A stretch of 64,000 nucleotides of DNA. It comes from Cypionkella sp049896245 (GTDB lineage: Bacteria > Pseudomonadota > Alphaproteobacteria > Rhodobacterales > Rhodobacteraceae). The DNA lies in NCBI RefSeq assembly GCF_049896245.1, contig NZ_JAFCTX010000028.1, positions 1 through 64,000 on the forward strand, given 5' to 3'. A program made the translations under genes and the position numbers. Under the pieces are notes generated by a model. It made no database searches. It saw nothing but the letters and a program-made list of their open reading frames with translations, and was not told where the DNA came from. Below, piece after piece: positions 1-8,975 of this stretch; positions within the stretch are counted from its first letter, which is position 1; each line of letters starts with the position of its first letter.

Positions 1-65
1 TCAGGGCGGCGATCCTGAACCGATTTACGGCACTTGGAACGCCGCAAACTCAACGTGTGGGATGA
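1..65 (+). CDS. IS5-family transposase, C-terminal fragment (5' end outside window)
   Basis: Bases 3-65 translate to a tail containing NRFTALGTPQTQRVG followed by TGA. An 'NRFTxLGxP' ending is characteristic of IS5-family DDE transposases as I know them. Only about 20 residues are present, so neither the catalytic triad nor integrity can be judged. The stop lies 36 bases before the terminal inverted repeat, the normal arrangement in a compact IS. Confidence 0.7.
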   Translation, partial: RAAILNRFTALGTPQTQRVG

Positions 66-94
66 CTCTGTCCAGCGGAAGGGAAAACTCGACC

Positions 95-1363
95 TCAGGC
101 TGATTTGTGCAACAGAGCCACGGTGACGGGCAAAGATTTCAGACCGCCGACGAAGTTGGAACGCAGGTATTTGTGATCACCCGCAGGTTCGATCTTGCGG
201 ATGCGTTTGGCAAGTTCTTCGAAAAGCACGCGCACCTCTAGACGGGCCAGCCACATGCCAAGGCAGACATGCGGGCCGCCTTGACCGAAGGCCATGTGGC
301 GATTGTTCTGGCGCGCAAAGTTGACGCGCATCGGGGTGTCGAAGGCGCTCTCATCTCGGTTGCCGGAGAGCCACCAGTAGACCACCTTTTGCCCGGCCTT
401 GATCTGCTTGCCGTAGTAGTCAAAATCGCGGGTGGCGGTGCGGCGGAAGTAGATTGCCGGGGTGGCCCAGCGGATGATTTCATCGGGGGCGGTGTCCCAG
501 ACCGTATCGGTTTGCAGAAGACCAAGAAGTTCGGGCTGGTGGGCGAGGGCTTGCAGGCCCGCTGCGATGGAATAGCGGGTGGTGTCATTGCCCGCCGCGA
601 CCAAGAGGCAGAAGAAATTACGGAATTCGTGTTCGGGCATCACGGTGCCATCGGCGGCGGGCTGCATGATCAAGGGCAGGATACCCGAGCGGTCGCCCGA
701 AGCGGCTTTGCGGGCCATCAGGTCTTTGGCATAGACGAACAGCTCGGCTCCGGCGGGGGAGTTGAACGGCATCATGCGAAATTCGTCGGTGGTCATCTTG
801 TCGAGGACGTGGCTGGTGAAATCGGGATCGGTGTTGGCGATCAGAGCATCGCCTTTGGCGACCAGCCACGGCAGATCGGCGTCGGGCGTGCCCATGATCC
901 GGCCAAGCATCCGCATCGGCAGTTGGCGGGCGATCTCGGTCGTGGCATCAAAGGTGAGTTTCGGCAGGATAGTGTCGAGAATATCGACACAAATATCGCG
1001 GATCACTTGTTCAAACTGCGCAATCACCGGGCGCGAGAAGGCTTTGGCGACGCGGATGCGGGTGGCCATATGTTCGGCGCCGTCAGTTTCCTGAAAGGTG
1101 CGGCGGGCGAGATATTCCTCATAGGACTGATCCTCGATGCGGATGCCACGGGCGGAGGACAACAGGTCGGTCTGGCGGTTGAGTTCCAGAATGTCGGCAT
1201 GGCGCGTGACGCTCCAATAGTTTTCGCCTTGGGCATAGGCGGTCCAATGCATCGGATCGTCGCGGCGCAGGCGGGCAAAGGTGTTCAGCGGGGCACCCTG
1301 CGCGAAGGCGGCATGGCTGGACAGATCGGCATGGCCATCATCGGTGGGAGTCCAAAGCGTCAT
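95..1363 (-). CDS. Cytochrome P450 with an IS-derived C-terminus
   Basis: Soluble bacterial P450 of 422 residues, a haem-thiolate monooxygenase needing ferredoxin and reductase partners that are not visible nearby. The I-helix oxygen-binding motif AGNDTT is at 257-262, the K-helix ExxR (EIIR) at 295-298, and the haem-binding stretch FGQGGPHVCLG has its Cys ligand at 367. The ATG at 1363 is preceded by GAGGAAAT, so I start here; the open frame extends further upstream but would overlap the divergent gene. The last residues (ALLHKSA) and the stop lie inside the IS terminal repeat. Because a native P450 would end only a few residues later, the fold is probably intact. The 'NFVGGLKSLPV' ending resembles sterol- or terpenoid-oxidising families, but I cannot name the substrate. 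Confidence 0.92.
   Translation of the reverse strand: MTLWTPTDDGHADLSSHAAFAQGAPLNTFARLRRDDPMHWTAYAQGENYWSVTRHADILELNRQTDLLSSARGIRIEDQSYEEYLARRTFQETDGAEHMATRIRVAKAFSRPVIAQFEQVIRDICVDILDTILPKLTFDATTEIARQLPMRMLGRIMGTPDADLPWLVAKGDALIANTDPDFTSHVLDKMTTDEFRMMPFNSPAGAELFVYAKDLMARKAASGDRSGILPLIMQPAADGTVMPEHEFRNFFCLLVAAGNDTTRYSIAAGLQALAHQPELLGLLQTDTVWDTAPDEIIRWATPAIYFRRTATRDFDYYGKQIKAGQKVVYWWLSGNRDESAFDTPMRVNFARQNNRHMAFGQGGPHVCLGMWLARLEVRVLFEELAKRIRKIEPAGDHKYLRSNFVGGLKSLPVTVALLHKSA
102..119. repeat. Terminal inverted repeat of the IS
   Basis: The sequence gatttgtgcaacagagcc is the presumed right inverted repeat. The P450 reading frame on the minus strand runs straight through it, so the repeat encodes the P450's final residues. 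Confidence 0.7.
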
Positions 1364-1435
1364 ATTTCCTCGCTTGCCGTGGGGCTGATTTATAAATATA
1401 CTATACATGTTCATAAATATGTAAAGAGAAAGATC
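1364..1435. promoter_or_regulatory. AT-rich divergent promoter region between P450 and amidotransferase
   Basis: This 72-base gap is strikingly AT-rich against its surroundings. It holds two direct copies of ATAAATAT (1392-1399 and 1413-1420), 21 bases apart, flanking an ACATGT palindrome at 1405-1410. The two-helical-turn spacing fits a shared operator for both genes, though no regulator gene sits next to it. Confidence 0.45.
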
Positions 1436-2119
1436 ATGCATATTGCGGTGCTGGTGGCGAACACCGACGAGAGTGCCTTTGCGCAAGCACATCCGAAGGA
1501 TAGCGCGAAATTTGCGGCGCTGTTGCAGGGGTTGCGACCCGATTGGCAGGTCAGTGCGTTTTCGGTGAAGGACGCAGAGTTTCCGGCGGAGAGGCAGCAG
1601 TTTGATGGTTGGATCATCACCGGAAGCCCGGCCTCGGTCCATGATTCTGCGGCTTGGGTGGGGCGGTTGTTTGGGCTTATCCGTGAGATTGTGGCGCGGG
1701 GCGAGCCGCTGTTTGGCGCGTGCTTTGGGCATCAGGCGATTGCTATGGCGTTGGGCGGGGTGGTCGGGGACAATCCCGGCGGTTGGGTGTTTGGCGCGGT
1801 GGATACGGAGATGGAGGGGGAGAAAATACGGCTCTATGCGGCGCATAGAGAGCAAGTTTTGGTAGTGCCGAAGGGGGCGGTGGTGTTGGGCGGCAATGCG
1901 GAATGTGCGGTGGGAAGTTTTGCTATGGGGCGCGGGGTGCTGACCACGCAGTATCATCCTGAGATGACGCAGGGGTTCATGGCGGCACTGGTGGCGGAAT
2001 ATGCGGGGAAGCTACCTGCGGATGTGGCTGCGCGGGCGAAGGCAAGTTTGGACGTGCCTGTGGATTGCGATGTGATCGCGGCGCGGATCGTGCGGTTTTT
2101 TGAGGACGCCCTCGGTTAA
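1436..2119 (+). CDS. Class I glutamine amidotransferase domain protein
   Basis: Stand-alone GATase1 protein of 227 residues. The nucleophile elbow GACFGHQ puts Cys at 96, and YHPEM supplies His174 and Glu176, so the Cys-His-Glu triad is complete. Such proteins hydrolyse glutamine or gamma-glutamyl amides; relatives include GMP-synthase-like amidotransferases and gamma-glutamylpolyamine hydrolases. No synthetase partner is encoded nearby, so the substrate is unknown. The ATG at 1436 begins a typical MHIAVL strand. An in-frame open extension upstream overlaps the P450 and is discarded. It is divergent from the P450 across 72 bases, suggesting shared control. Confidence 0.88.
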   Translation: MHIAVLVANTDESAFAQAHPKDSAKFAALLQGLRPDWQVSAFSVKDAEFPAERQQFDGWIITGSPASVHDSAAWVGRLFGLIREIVARGEPLFGACFGHQAIAMALGGVVGDNPGGWVFGAVDTEMEGEKIRLYAAHREQVLVVPKGAVVLGGNAECAVGSFAMGRGVLTTQYHPEMTQGFMAALVAEYAGKLPADVAARAKASLDVPVDCDVIAARIVRFFEDALG

Positions 2120-2149
2120 AAGGCGTAGATATGGGAGGTTTAGCGCCTA

Positions 2150-3661
2150 TTATGTGACACCAAATCCGGTGCGATCCAGCGGCCAGACCGGGCGGCGGAC
2201 GCGGGTGTAGGGGCGGAGGTGGGCTTGCGGGGTAGCGAGGGCTCCTGTGTCGCAGACGATGACTTTGCCCGCAATCGGCTCAAACGCGGCGCGGAAGTGC
2301 TGCATGGATTTGACGACCAGAAAGCGCAGTGTGCTGGGTTCTATGCCAAAGGTGCGGACCTGCATCAAGTCGAGCATCTGGCCGGGTTGCGTGACGACCA
2401 GAATATCAATGCCTTGCACACGCAAAACGACGGTGGGGCCGAAGCTGTGGGTGATGCCGCCAAGGATGGGGCCGTTGCCGGTGTAGCTGCCATCCGACAG
2501 GTGGATGATCTCGCCTGTCACATTCAGCGGGCCACCGCCAAAGCTGGGGTCTTGTTTGCCGCCCAGCGCGAGGGTGACTTGATCGCCGATTTTGTGACGG
2601 TGCAGGATGTTTGCAGCTTGGGCGTCGATCATTGGGGCGAAGGCTCCGCCAGTTGCACCAGCGTCAAGCAGGGCTTGCAACAGCGCGGTGGCGTCGCCGT
2701 AAGCGCCTGCACCTGGATTGTCGGCGTAGTCGGCGATGATCAACGGGCCTTTGCTGGCATCGAAATCGCGGGCTTGCAGGGCTGCGGCGGCGGGGGTCAG
2801 GAAATCGTTCGACACCGACTCGCGTTGCGCCCAGATTGTGTCGGCCAGGGCCTCGGCAATCGCTTGGGCGCGGGCGGCGGCGGTGGGGATGTTTTGGTCG
2901 TAGCTGACCAGAACGGTCGGGCCTGCTTCCAGAATATCGGCTTCGGCGAAGCCCGCGTTGATCGAGACGGCAAGGATGCCGGGTTCGGATTCGCACTGTG
3001 TGGCGCGGGTGTAGAGGGCGGCGGTTTGCGGCACGTCGCTGCGGCCCGCGTTGGCTTCATCAAGCATCGGGCGATGGGCGCGTAGCGTAATGGGGTTTGT
3101 GTTACCGCGCAGCATCGCATCCAGCAGGCGGGCGGCGTGGCGGCCGGTTTCGCGCATGTCGATATGGGGATAGGTCTTGTAGCTGACCATGATCTGCGCC
3201 TGCGCGACCATTGCGGGCGTCACCATCGCGTGCAGATCCAGCGTGACGGCGATGGGCATAGCCGGGCCGACAATGGTGCGCAGGCGGTGGAGGAGTTCGC
3301 CCTCGCCATCCTCGCAGAACGTCGGCACCATCGAGCCGTGCAGGCTGAGCAGGATACCATCGAGGCTGGCGCGATGCTGCCGCGCGCCGTCGCAGATCAG
3401 GCCCGCGATATGCTCGAACGCCTCGCGGGACACGCGCGCGCCGGGGGTGGCATGGGCGGAGACTATGTGGGTGATCTGCCAGCCTGCCTTGCTGCCAATG
3501 TCAAGGAATCCGGCGAGTTCTTCGTTGACGTCGCCGAAGCGGTCGATGGCGGTTTGGCCCTTGTCCAGCACATCGTTGCGGAAATCTTGCAGCGTGGTTT
3601 CGCCGCGTTTGAAGGTGTTGCTTTCGTGGACGAAGGCGGCGGTCAGGATGTGGAAGGGCAT
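2150..3661 (-). CDS. M81-family metallopeptidase (MlrC-like)
   Basis: 503-residue protein of the M81/MlrC family, named after microcystinase C, which cleaves linearised peptides containing unusual or D-amino acids. The N-terminal signature (AAFVHESNTF, residues 8-17), the metal-site motif LDLHAMVTPAM and YKTYPHIDMRETG are all present, followed by the long C-terminal domain. No signal peptide is seen, so it is probably cytoplasmic. It is the last gene of the peptide-transport operon, 10 bases after the second ATPase, so it probably acts on the imported substrate. I chose the ATG at 3661 (MPFHIL); the longer open frame overlaps the ATPase gene. Confidence 0.85.
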   Translation of the reverse strand: MPFHILTAAFVHESNTFKRGETTLQDFRNDVLDKGQTAIDRFGDVNEELAGFLDIGSKAGWQITHIVSAHATPGARVSREAFEHIAGLICDGARQHRASLDGILLSLHGSMVPTFCEDGEGELLHRLRTIVGPAMPIAVTLDLHAMVTPAMVAQAQIMVSYKTYPHIDMRETGRHAARLLDAMLRGNTNPITLRAHRPMLDEANAGRSDVPQTAALYTRATQCESEPGILAVSINAGFAEADILEAGPTVLVSYDQNIPTAAARAQAIAEALADTIWAQRESVSNDFLTPAAAALQARDFDASKGPLIIADYADNPGAGAYGDATALLQALLDAGATGGAFAPMIDAQAANILHRHKIGDQVTLALGGKQDPSFGGGPLNVTGEIIHLSDGSYTGNGPILGGITHSFGPTVVLRVQGIDILVVTQPGQMLDLMQVRTFGIEPSTLRFLVVKSMQHFRAAFEPIAGKVIVCDTGALATPQAHLRPYTRVRRPVWPLDRTGFGVT

Positions 3662-3671
3662 GGGCGGGCTT

Positions 3672-4616
3672 TCAAAGCGGGTGGAAGCAGGCGGTCGGGT
3701 GATTTGTGGCATCCAGCGTGGGGCGCTCAGCGCGGCAGCGGTCTGTGGCCTGCGGGCAGCGCCCGGCAAAGGCGCAGCCGGGTGGCAGATCGAACGGGCT
3801 GGGGATTTCACCGCTGAGCGGCGCTATGGCGCGGCGGCGGGCTGGATCGGGGGCGAAACCGCTGTCGATCAGGGCGCGGGTGTAGGGGTGGCGTGGTTTA
3901 GCATCGGCGGTGGGCAAGATTTCGACCACGGCACCCAGATACATCACCACGATGCGGTCACAGAAGTAGCGCACAAGGCCAAGGTCGTGGCTGATGAACA
4001 GGTAGGTCAGGCCCATCTGATCGCGCAGGCCCGCCAGCAGATCAATGATTTGGGCCTGAATAGAGACATCCAGTGAGGCCGTGGGTTCATCCAGCACCAC
4101 AAATTCCGGGCGCAGGGCAAGGGCGCGGGCGATGCCGACGCGTTGACGCTGGCCGCCGGAAAGTTGGTGCGGGTGGCTGGTGGCCATGTGGGTGGGCAGG
4201 CCGACCGCGTCTAGCATCTCGGCGATCTGGCCGGGGGGCAGCGGGCGGCGCTGCACGGTGAAGGGTTCGGTCAGCACATCGGCGACGGAAAAGCGCGGGT
4301 CGAGCGAGGAATAGGGGTCTTGGAACACCATCGCCATGCGCTTGCGCGCGGCGCGTAAGGCGCTGGGGCCAAGGCTGGTGAGGTTGGTGCCGTCTAGGGT
4401 GACGCAGCCAGAACTAGGCTCTAACAAGCGTAAAACCAGCCTTGCGAGGGTGGATTTGCCGCAACCGCTTTCGCCGACGACGCCGACGACCTCGCCTTTG
4501 GCAATGGTCAGCGAGACATCGCGGACGGCCAGCATGGCGCGGGGGCGCTTGAGGAAGCTGCCGCCGGTTTGGAAGCGTTTGGTGAGGGATTCGATCTGGA
4601 TCATCGGGGCGGTCAT
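3672..4616 (-). CDS. Oligopeptide/dipeptide ABC transporter ATPase (DppF/OppF type)
   Basis: 314-residue ABC ATPase. Walker A GESGCGKS, signature LSGGQRQR and Walker B FVVLDEPTAS with a following SHD switch are all present, and the protein ends with the Cys-rich oligopeptide-transport C-terminal segment (GCAFAGRCP...). It should pair with the neighbouring ATPase to energise the two permeases. The ATG at 4616 overlaps the upstream TGA as ATGA, indicating translational coupling. Confidence 0.93.
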   Translation of the reverse strand: MTAPMIQIESLTKRFQTGGSFLKRPRAMLAVRDVSLTIAKGEVVGVVGESGCGKSTLARLVLRLLEPSSGCVTLDGTNLTSLGPSALRAARKRMAMVFQDPYSSLDPRFSVADVLTEPFTVQRRPLPPGQIAEMLDAVGLPTHMATSHPHQLSGGQRQRVGIARALALRPEFVVLDEPTASLDVSIQAQIIDLLAGLRDQMGLTYLFISHDLGLVRYFCDRIVVMYLGAVVEILPTADAKPRHPYTRALIDSGFAPDPARRRAIAPLSGEIPSPFDLPPGCAFAGRCPQATDRCRAERPTLDATNHPTACFHPL

Positions 4617-5575
4617 AACGCGGACTCTGGCAGGTGCAGGCAGGCGGCTTGGCCATCGCCTCGGGTTATCAGGGGTGGGGTTTGCTTGGCACATGCGGCG
4701 GTGGCTTTGACGCAACGGGGGTGGAAGCGGCAGCCTGTGGGGTATTGGCGGGCGGAGGGGACTGCGCCGGGGATGCCGCGCAGGGTGCCGCGCGCCATGC
4801 CTTCCTGCGGGATGCAGGTGATCAGGGCTTTGGTATAGGGGTGCTGGGGGGCGGCGAAGATCGGGGCGACGGCGCCTTCTTCCGCCAGACGGCCCGCATA
4901 GAGCACCGCCACCCGGTCGCAGATTTGCGCCACGACGCCCATGTCATGCGTGATCAACAGCAGGGCGACGCTCTTTTCACGCACCAAGCCCGCGAGGATT
5001 TGGATGATTTGGGCCTGCACAGTGACGTCTAGCGCCGTGGTCGGCTCATCAGCGATCATCAGTTCGGGATCGCCTGCGAGCGCCATGGCGATGACGATGC
5101 GTTGCTTCATGCCGCCGGAAAGCTGATGCGGCCAAGCCTCGGCCACCGCCTGCGCCTCAGGGATGCGGAGTTGGGTCAGCAGATCGAGCGTACGGGCGCG
5201 GGCGGCTGGTTTGGTCAGGCCGAGGTGCAGACGGGAAACCACGTCGATCTGCGCGCCGATCCGCTGCACGGGGTCGAGGGCGGTCATCGGGTTTTGAGTG
5301 ACAAAGCCGATGCGGCGGCCCCTGAGGGCGCGGCGTTGGGGGTCGGTAAGGGTGGCAAGGTCTTGGCCATCAAACCGCACCGAACCGGCACTAACATGGC
5401 CGCCAATCAGCGGCAGCAGACCCATCGCGGCCATGGCGGTGAGGGATTTTCCAGAGCCGGATTCGCCGACAAGGCCAAGGGTTTGGCCTCGTTCCAACCG
5501 CAGACTCACACCATCCAGCAGTTGCGCCGAGCCGATGGCAACGCTGACGTTTTGCAGCTCCAACAGCGCGCTCAT
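4613..5575 (-). CDS. Oligopeptide/dipeptide ABC transporter ATPase (DppD/OppD type)
   Basis: 320-residue ABC ATPase. Walker A GESGSGKS, signature LSGGMKQR and Walker B LMIADEPTTALDVT are intact, and the C-terminal oligopeptide-family segment (PTGCRFHPRC) is present. The start is the ATG at 5575, overlapping the permease stop as ATGA. The two ATPases are typical heterodimer partners of peptide-family importers; the imported compound is unknown. Confidence 0.93.
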   Translation of the reverse strand: MSALLELQNVSVAIGSAQLLDGVSLRLERGQTLGLVGESGSGKSLTAMAAMGLLPLIGGHVSAGSVRFDGQDLATLTDPQRRALRGRRIGFVTQNPMTALDPVQRIGAQIDVVSRLHLGLTKPAARARTLDLLTQLRIPEAQAVAEAWPHQLSGGMKQRIVIAMALAGDPELMIADEPTTALDVTVQAQIIQILAGLVREKSVALLLITHDMGVVAQICDRVAVLYAGRLAEEGAVAPIFAAPQHPYTKALITCIPQEGMARGTLRGIPGAVPSARQYPTGCRFHPRCVKATAACAKQTPPLITRGDGQAACLHLPESAL

Positions 5576-6417
5576 ACCGCCCTCCGCATCCGGGCGCGGA
5601 TGTCGAGTTCGGCGATCAGCGCATCGCCGTAGAGGTTGATGGCGACGACGGTTATGGCGACGGCGAGGCCGGGAAAGATGATGATCCATGGCGCTTTGAA
5701 CACCAGAGCCGAGCCTGCCGACATCATGCCGCCCCAAGATGGCACCGGGGGTTGTGCGCCAAGGCCGAAGAAGCCGAGGGTGGCTTCCAGGATGATGGCG
5801 TCTCCGGTGGCGAGCATGGCGCTGACCAGCACCGGGGCGAGGGCGTTGGGCAGCAGGTGGCGGAACAGGATGTGGGCGTTGCCAGCACCCAGGCTGGCAG
5901 CGGCTTCGATGAAGGTTTCGCCCTTTAGGGTCATGATCTGGGCGCGGGTCAGGCGGGTGAATTGCGCGAGATAGGCGACGGATATGGCGACCATGGTGCC
6001 AGTGGTGCCGGAGCCGATGATCGCCACGAGGATCAGCGCGATCAGGATTTCGGGGAAGCTCCATGTCAGGTCCACCACGGTGGTGACGGCGCGGTCGAAC
6101 CAGCCGCCGAACCATGCGGCGGCGGCACCCAAGGTCATGCCACACAGGACTGAGATAGTGATGGCGATGCTGCTGACCGACAGCGAGGTGCGCGCGCCGT
6201 AGATCAGGCGGGTGAGCAGGTCGCGGCCAAATTCGTCGGTGCCAAGCCAGTGGCTGGCGGAGGGCGATTGATACGCGGATTTAAGTGCTTGGGTATCATA
6301 GGCATAGGGGGTCAGCAGCGGGGCGGCGATGGCGGCGAGAATAACAAGGATCAGCCAAAGGCCAGCCGGGGCGCCTGCGGGGCGGCGGAGGGCGCGGATT
6401 TGGGCGGGCAGGGTCAT
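5572..6417 (-). CDS. Peptide ABC transporter permease (DppC/OppC type)
   Basis: 281-residue inner-membrane permease of the BPD_transp_1 superfamily. A first transmembrane helix near residues 18-37 is followed by the characteristic 'HWLGTDEFGRDLLTRLIYGARTS' type region of DppC proteins and the EAA loop (EAAASLGAGN...). Its ATG overlaps the stop of the preceding permease as ATGA. Confidence 0.93.
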   Translation of the reverse strand: MTLPAQIRALRRPAGAPAGLWLILVILAAIAAPLLTPYAYDTQALKSAYQSPSASHWLGTDEFGRDLLTRLIYGARTSLSVSSIAITISVLCGMTLGAAAAWFGGWFDRAVTTVVDLTWSFPEILIALILVAIIGSGTTGTMVAISVAYLAQFTRLTRAQIMTLKGETFIEAAASLGAGNAHILFRHLLPNALAPVLVSAMLATGDAIILEATLGFFGLGAQPPVPSWGGMMSAGSALVFKAPWIIIFPGLAVAITVVAINLYGDALIAELDIRARMRRAV

Positions 6418-7340
6418 GCGAGAGCCGCCCGCACGCGGGGGTCCATCGCGGCTTGCAGGATGTCACCCAGCAGAGTGCCAAGCATGACGGCCATCGCCAG
6501 CATCAACAGGCAAGCTTGCACCACGGGGTAATCGTGTTGGCTGAGCGATTTGATCAGCAGGGTGCCAAGACCGGGACGGGCGAAGACCACCTCTACCGTG
6601 ACCGCACCGCCGAGAATCCAGCCGATTCTTAGTGCCAGAATCGTCACCACCGGGATCAAAGCATGGCGCAGGACATGGCGGAGTTGGATGCGCAAAGGCG
6701 ACAATCCCTTAGCGTGGAGAAGGGTGACGAAATCACGGCCAGAGGCTTCGATCATCGCGACGCGGGTAATACGGGCGACGAGGGCGGTGGCGCCTAGGCC
6801 AATGGTCAGAACGGGCAAAACCAAGGCGCTGGCACTGCGCGCACCGGATACCGGAAACCAGCCCAGCCAGACCGAAAAGATCAGCATCAGGATCAGACCA
6901 AGCCAGAAGCTTGGCATGGTGGAGCCTAGGAGGACGCCGCCCATTATGGCTCTATCCGGCCATTTGTCTCGATTTAGCGCGGCCAAAACACCGAAACCGA
7001 TGCCGACCACCGACGAAAACAGCAATGCCAGCCCGCCCAGCCGCAGCGAATGTGGCAGGGCTTGCAGGATCAGATCTGACACCGGGCGGCGGGCGACGAT
7101 GGCGGTGCCAAGATCGCCCTGCATCACTTTCGACAGCCAGATGCCATATTGCACGGGCAGGGGCTGATCAAGGCCATAGCGGGCCTCCATCTCGGCGCGC
7201 GCGGTGGGGGACGATCCGACTTTCAGCAGGTTATCCACTGGATCGCCGGGGATGAAATGCAGGATCAGGAATATCACCAAGGACACGGCAAGGAACATCG
7301 GCACAAGCATCACGATCCGACGGATCAGATAGGTATACAT
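6414..7340 (-). CDS. Peptide ABC transporter permease (DppB/OppB type)
   Basis: 308-residue permease beginning MYTYLIRRIVMLVP, the usual DppB N-terminus, with the GDP motif in FIPGDPVDNLL and about six predicted transmembrane helices. The cytoplasmic EAA-type loop is around ARITRVAMIEASGRDFV. It follows the binding-protein gene by about 24 bases and overlaps the next permease by four bases. Confidence 0.93.
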   Translation of the reverse strand: MYTYLIRRIVMLVPMFLAVSLVIFLILHFIPGDPVDNLLKVGSSPTARAEMEARYGLDQPLPVQYGIWLSKVMQGDLGTAIVARRPVSDLILQALPHSLRLGGLALLFSSVVGIGFGVLAALNRDKWPDRAIMGGVLLGSTMPSFWLGLILMLIFSVWLGWFPVSGARSASALVLPVLTIGLGATALVARITRVAMIEASGRDFVTLLHAKGLSPLRIQLRHVLRHALIPVVTILALRIGWILGGAVTVEVVFARPGLGTLLIKSLSQHDYPVVQACLLMLAMAVMLGTLLGDILQAAMDPRVRAALA

Positions 7341-7364
7341 GGCCGTGCCCCCTGCCCTGCGCCG

Positions 7365-8942
7365 TTATTCCTTTACTTCCATATCCATCACCGCAACCGA
7401 GCCTACGACGGGCGCGTTCAGGGTGGCGGGCATCACCAGACGGTCGGCGTTATAGGCGACGCTTTCGACGGGTTGATAGATCGGCGCCATCGGGAACTGG
7501 GTCAGCACGTATTCATGGTAGGCTGTGAAGTTGGCGACCCGCTCTGCCATGTTTTTCGAGCCTGTCATGGCAGCTTTGCGCAATTCTTCGGCTTTGGGAT
7601 CATTGAACATCGAGATGTTCGGATAGCCCAGACGGTCTGCACCAAAGAACCAATCGACGATATCGGCATTGTCCCAGTCATAAGAACGCACGGCGAGTTG
7701 CTGGGTGCCGGTCTTGTATTGATCGCGGATCATCGAACTGTCGAAGGTGGTGATTTCGGCCTCGACCCCAACCGCTTTCAACTGCGCCTGAACCACTTCG
7801 GTCAGGCGGCGGAAGATGCTGTCGCTTTGGGTCCACAGGCTGACTTTCAGCGGCACACCGTCTTTGGCGCGGACGCCACCCTCACCCATCACCCAGCCAG
7901 CCTCATCGAGCAAGGCATTGGCGCGGGCGGGGTCGTAATGGATTTTGGCGCTGTCCGCGACATGGCCTTCTGGCAGGGCGGAGATCAGGAAGGTGTCGGC
8001 GATGGAGCCTACGCCGCCGAACACCGAGGCGAGGATTTCTTCTTGGTTGATCGCTTTGGCGACAGCTTCACGCACCTTGATGTCATTGAAGGGGGCTTTG
8101 GTGACATTGATCGGCATGTAATATACGTCTTGGCCCGGAAGCGTCATAACGGCAAGGTTAAGCTCTTTTTTGACCTCTGACAAAAGGTCAGCGGGCACGC
8201 CCAGCAGCATATCGACGCCGCCGGTTTTCAGCTCCAGAAACGCGGTGGAATCTTCGGCGATTTCGCGGAAGGTGATTTTGGCGATATGGGCAGGGCCGGT
8301 GTTTTTCGCCAAGGGCGAGCCCCAAGTGTAGTCGTCATTGCGCACCAGCACGGTTTCTTGGCCGACGGTGAAGCTTTCCAGCCTGAACGGACCGGTGCCG
8401 TAAACCTCGGTCACGCCGTAATTGTCACCCAAAGCGGCGTAGGATTTCGGCTCGATCACCGACATGAAACTGGAGGACAGGTTATAGAGCATGTTCGGCT
8501 CGGGCCGCGCCATGACGAATTTGACGGTCAGATCATCGACCACTTCGACCTTTGCGATGGCTTCGGTCATATAGGCGTTTTCGCTGCCTTTGAAGGCTTC
8601 CAGCCACGGGCCGATGGTGGCGGCGTTGAAGAGTTCGCCGTTGTGGAATTTCACACCCAGTTTCAGGTGGAAGGTCCAGGACATGCCATCAGGGGCTTCT
8701 TCCCATGATTCAGCCAGCCATGGGTGGAACGACAGATCGGCGGCCTGGCTGACCATGCGGTCGAAGATCAGCGTGGTGGCCTTGTTCAGGTTGTTGGCTT
8801 TGATCGGGTTGTAGGTGGGCGCGCCGACCTCGCTGGTGTTCAGCACGAACACGGCTTCTTGGGCGACGGCGGCTTGGGCGGCGAACAGCGCGAACAGGCT
8901 GACGCTGGCGGAGAGAAGCGTTTTGCGGATGCTTAGGGTCAT
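7365..8942 (-). CDS. Extracellular solute-binding protein, family 5 (peptide-type)
   Basis: 525-residue periplasmic binding protein of the SBP_bac_5 family. A signal peptide ends near AQAAVAQ (about residue 27), without a lipobox. The family core is visible, for example LAESWEEAPDGMSWTFHLK. It captures the substrate for the transporter encoded downstream. Family members bind peptides, glutathione, opines or nickel, so 'peptide' is a family-level guess supported by the M81 peptidase in the operon. Confidence 0.92.
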   Translation of the reverse strand: MTLSIRKTLLSASVSLFALFAAQAAVAQEAVFVLNTSEVGAPTYNPIKANNLNKATTLIFDRMVSQAADLSFHPWLAESWEEAPDGMSWTFHLKLGVKFHNGELFNAATIGPWLEAFKGSENAYMTEAIAKVEVVDDLTVKFVMARPEPNMLYNLSSSFMSVIEPKSYAALGDNYGVTEVYGTGPFRLESFTVGQETVLVRNDDYTWGSPLAKNTGPAHIAKITFREIAEDSTAFLELKTGGVDMLLGVPADLLSEVKKELNLAVMTLPGQDVYYMPINVTKAPFNDIKVREAVAKAINQEEILASVFGGVGSIADTFLISALPEGHVADSAKIHYDPARANALLDEAGWVMGEGGVRAKDGVPLKVSLWTQSDSIFRRLTEVVQAQLKAVGVEAEITTFDSSMIRDQYKTGTQQLAVRSYDWDNADIVDWFFGADRLGYPNISMFNDPKAEELRKAAMTGSKNMAERVANFTAYHEYVLTQFPMAPIYQPVESVAYNADRLVMPATLNAPVVGSVAVMDMEVKE

Positions 8943-8975
8943 GGACAGATCCTCCTTTGTTGGTTTTTTTGTTTG

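Larger units (their letters stand above)
1..119 (+). mobile_element. Right end of an IS5-like insertion sequence (rest lies left of the window)
   Basis: The first 65 bases read on the plus strand as the tail of a transposase, and bases 102-119 form the element's terminal inverted repeat. The repeat, read outward-in, begins GGCTCTGTTGCACAAATC, a sequence typical of IS ends in alphaproteobacterial IS5-family elements. The element abuts the 3' end of the P450 gene. The left end and the target duplication are outside the window, so family assignment rests on the transposase tail and this one repeat. Confidence 0.75.

Noticed and set aside
1364..1957. N-terminal extension of the P450 frame
   Set aside because: It overlaps the divergent amidotransferase gene; the ATG at 1363 has a good ribosome-binding site and gives a normal P450 length.
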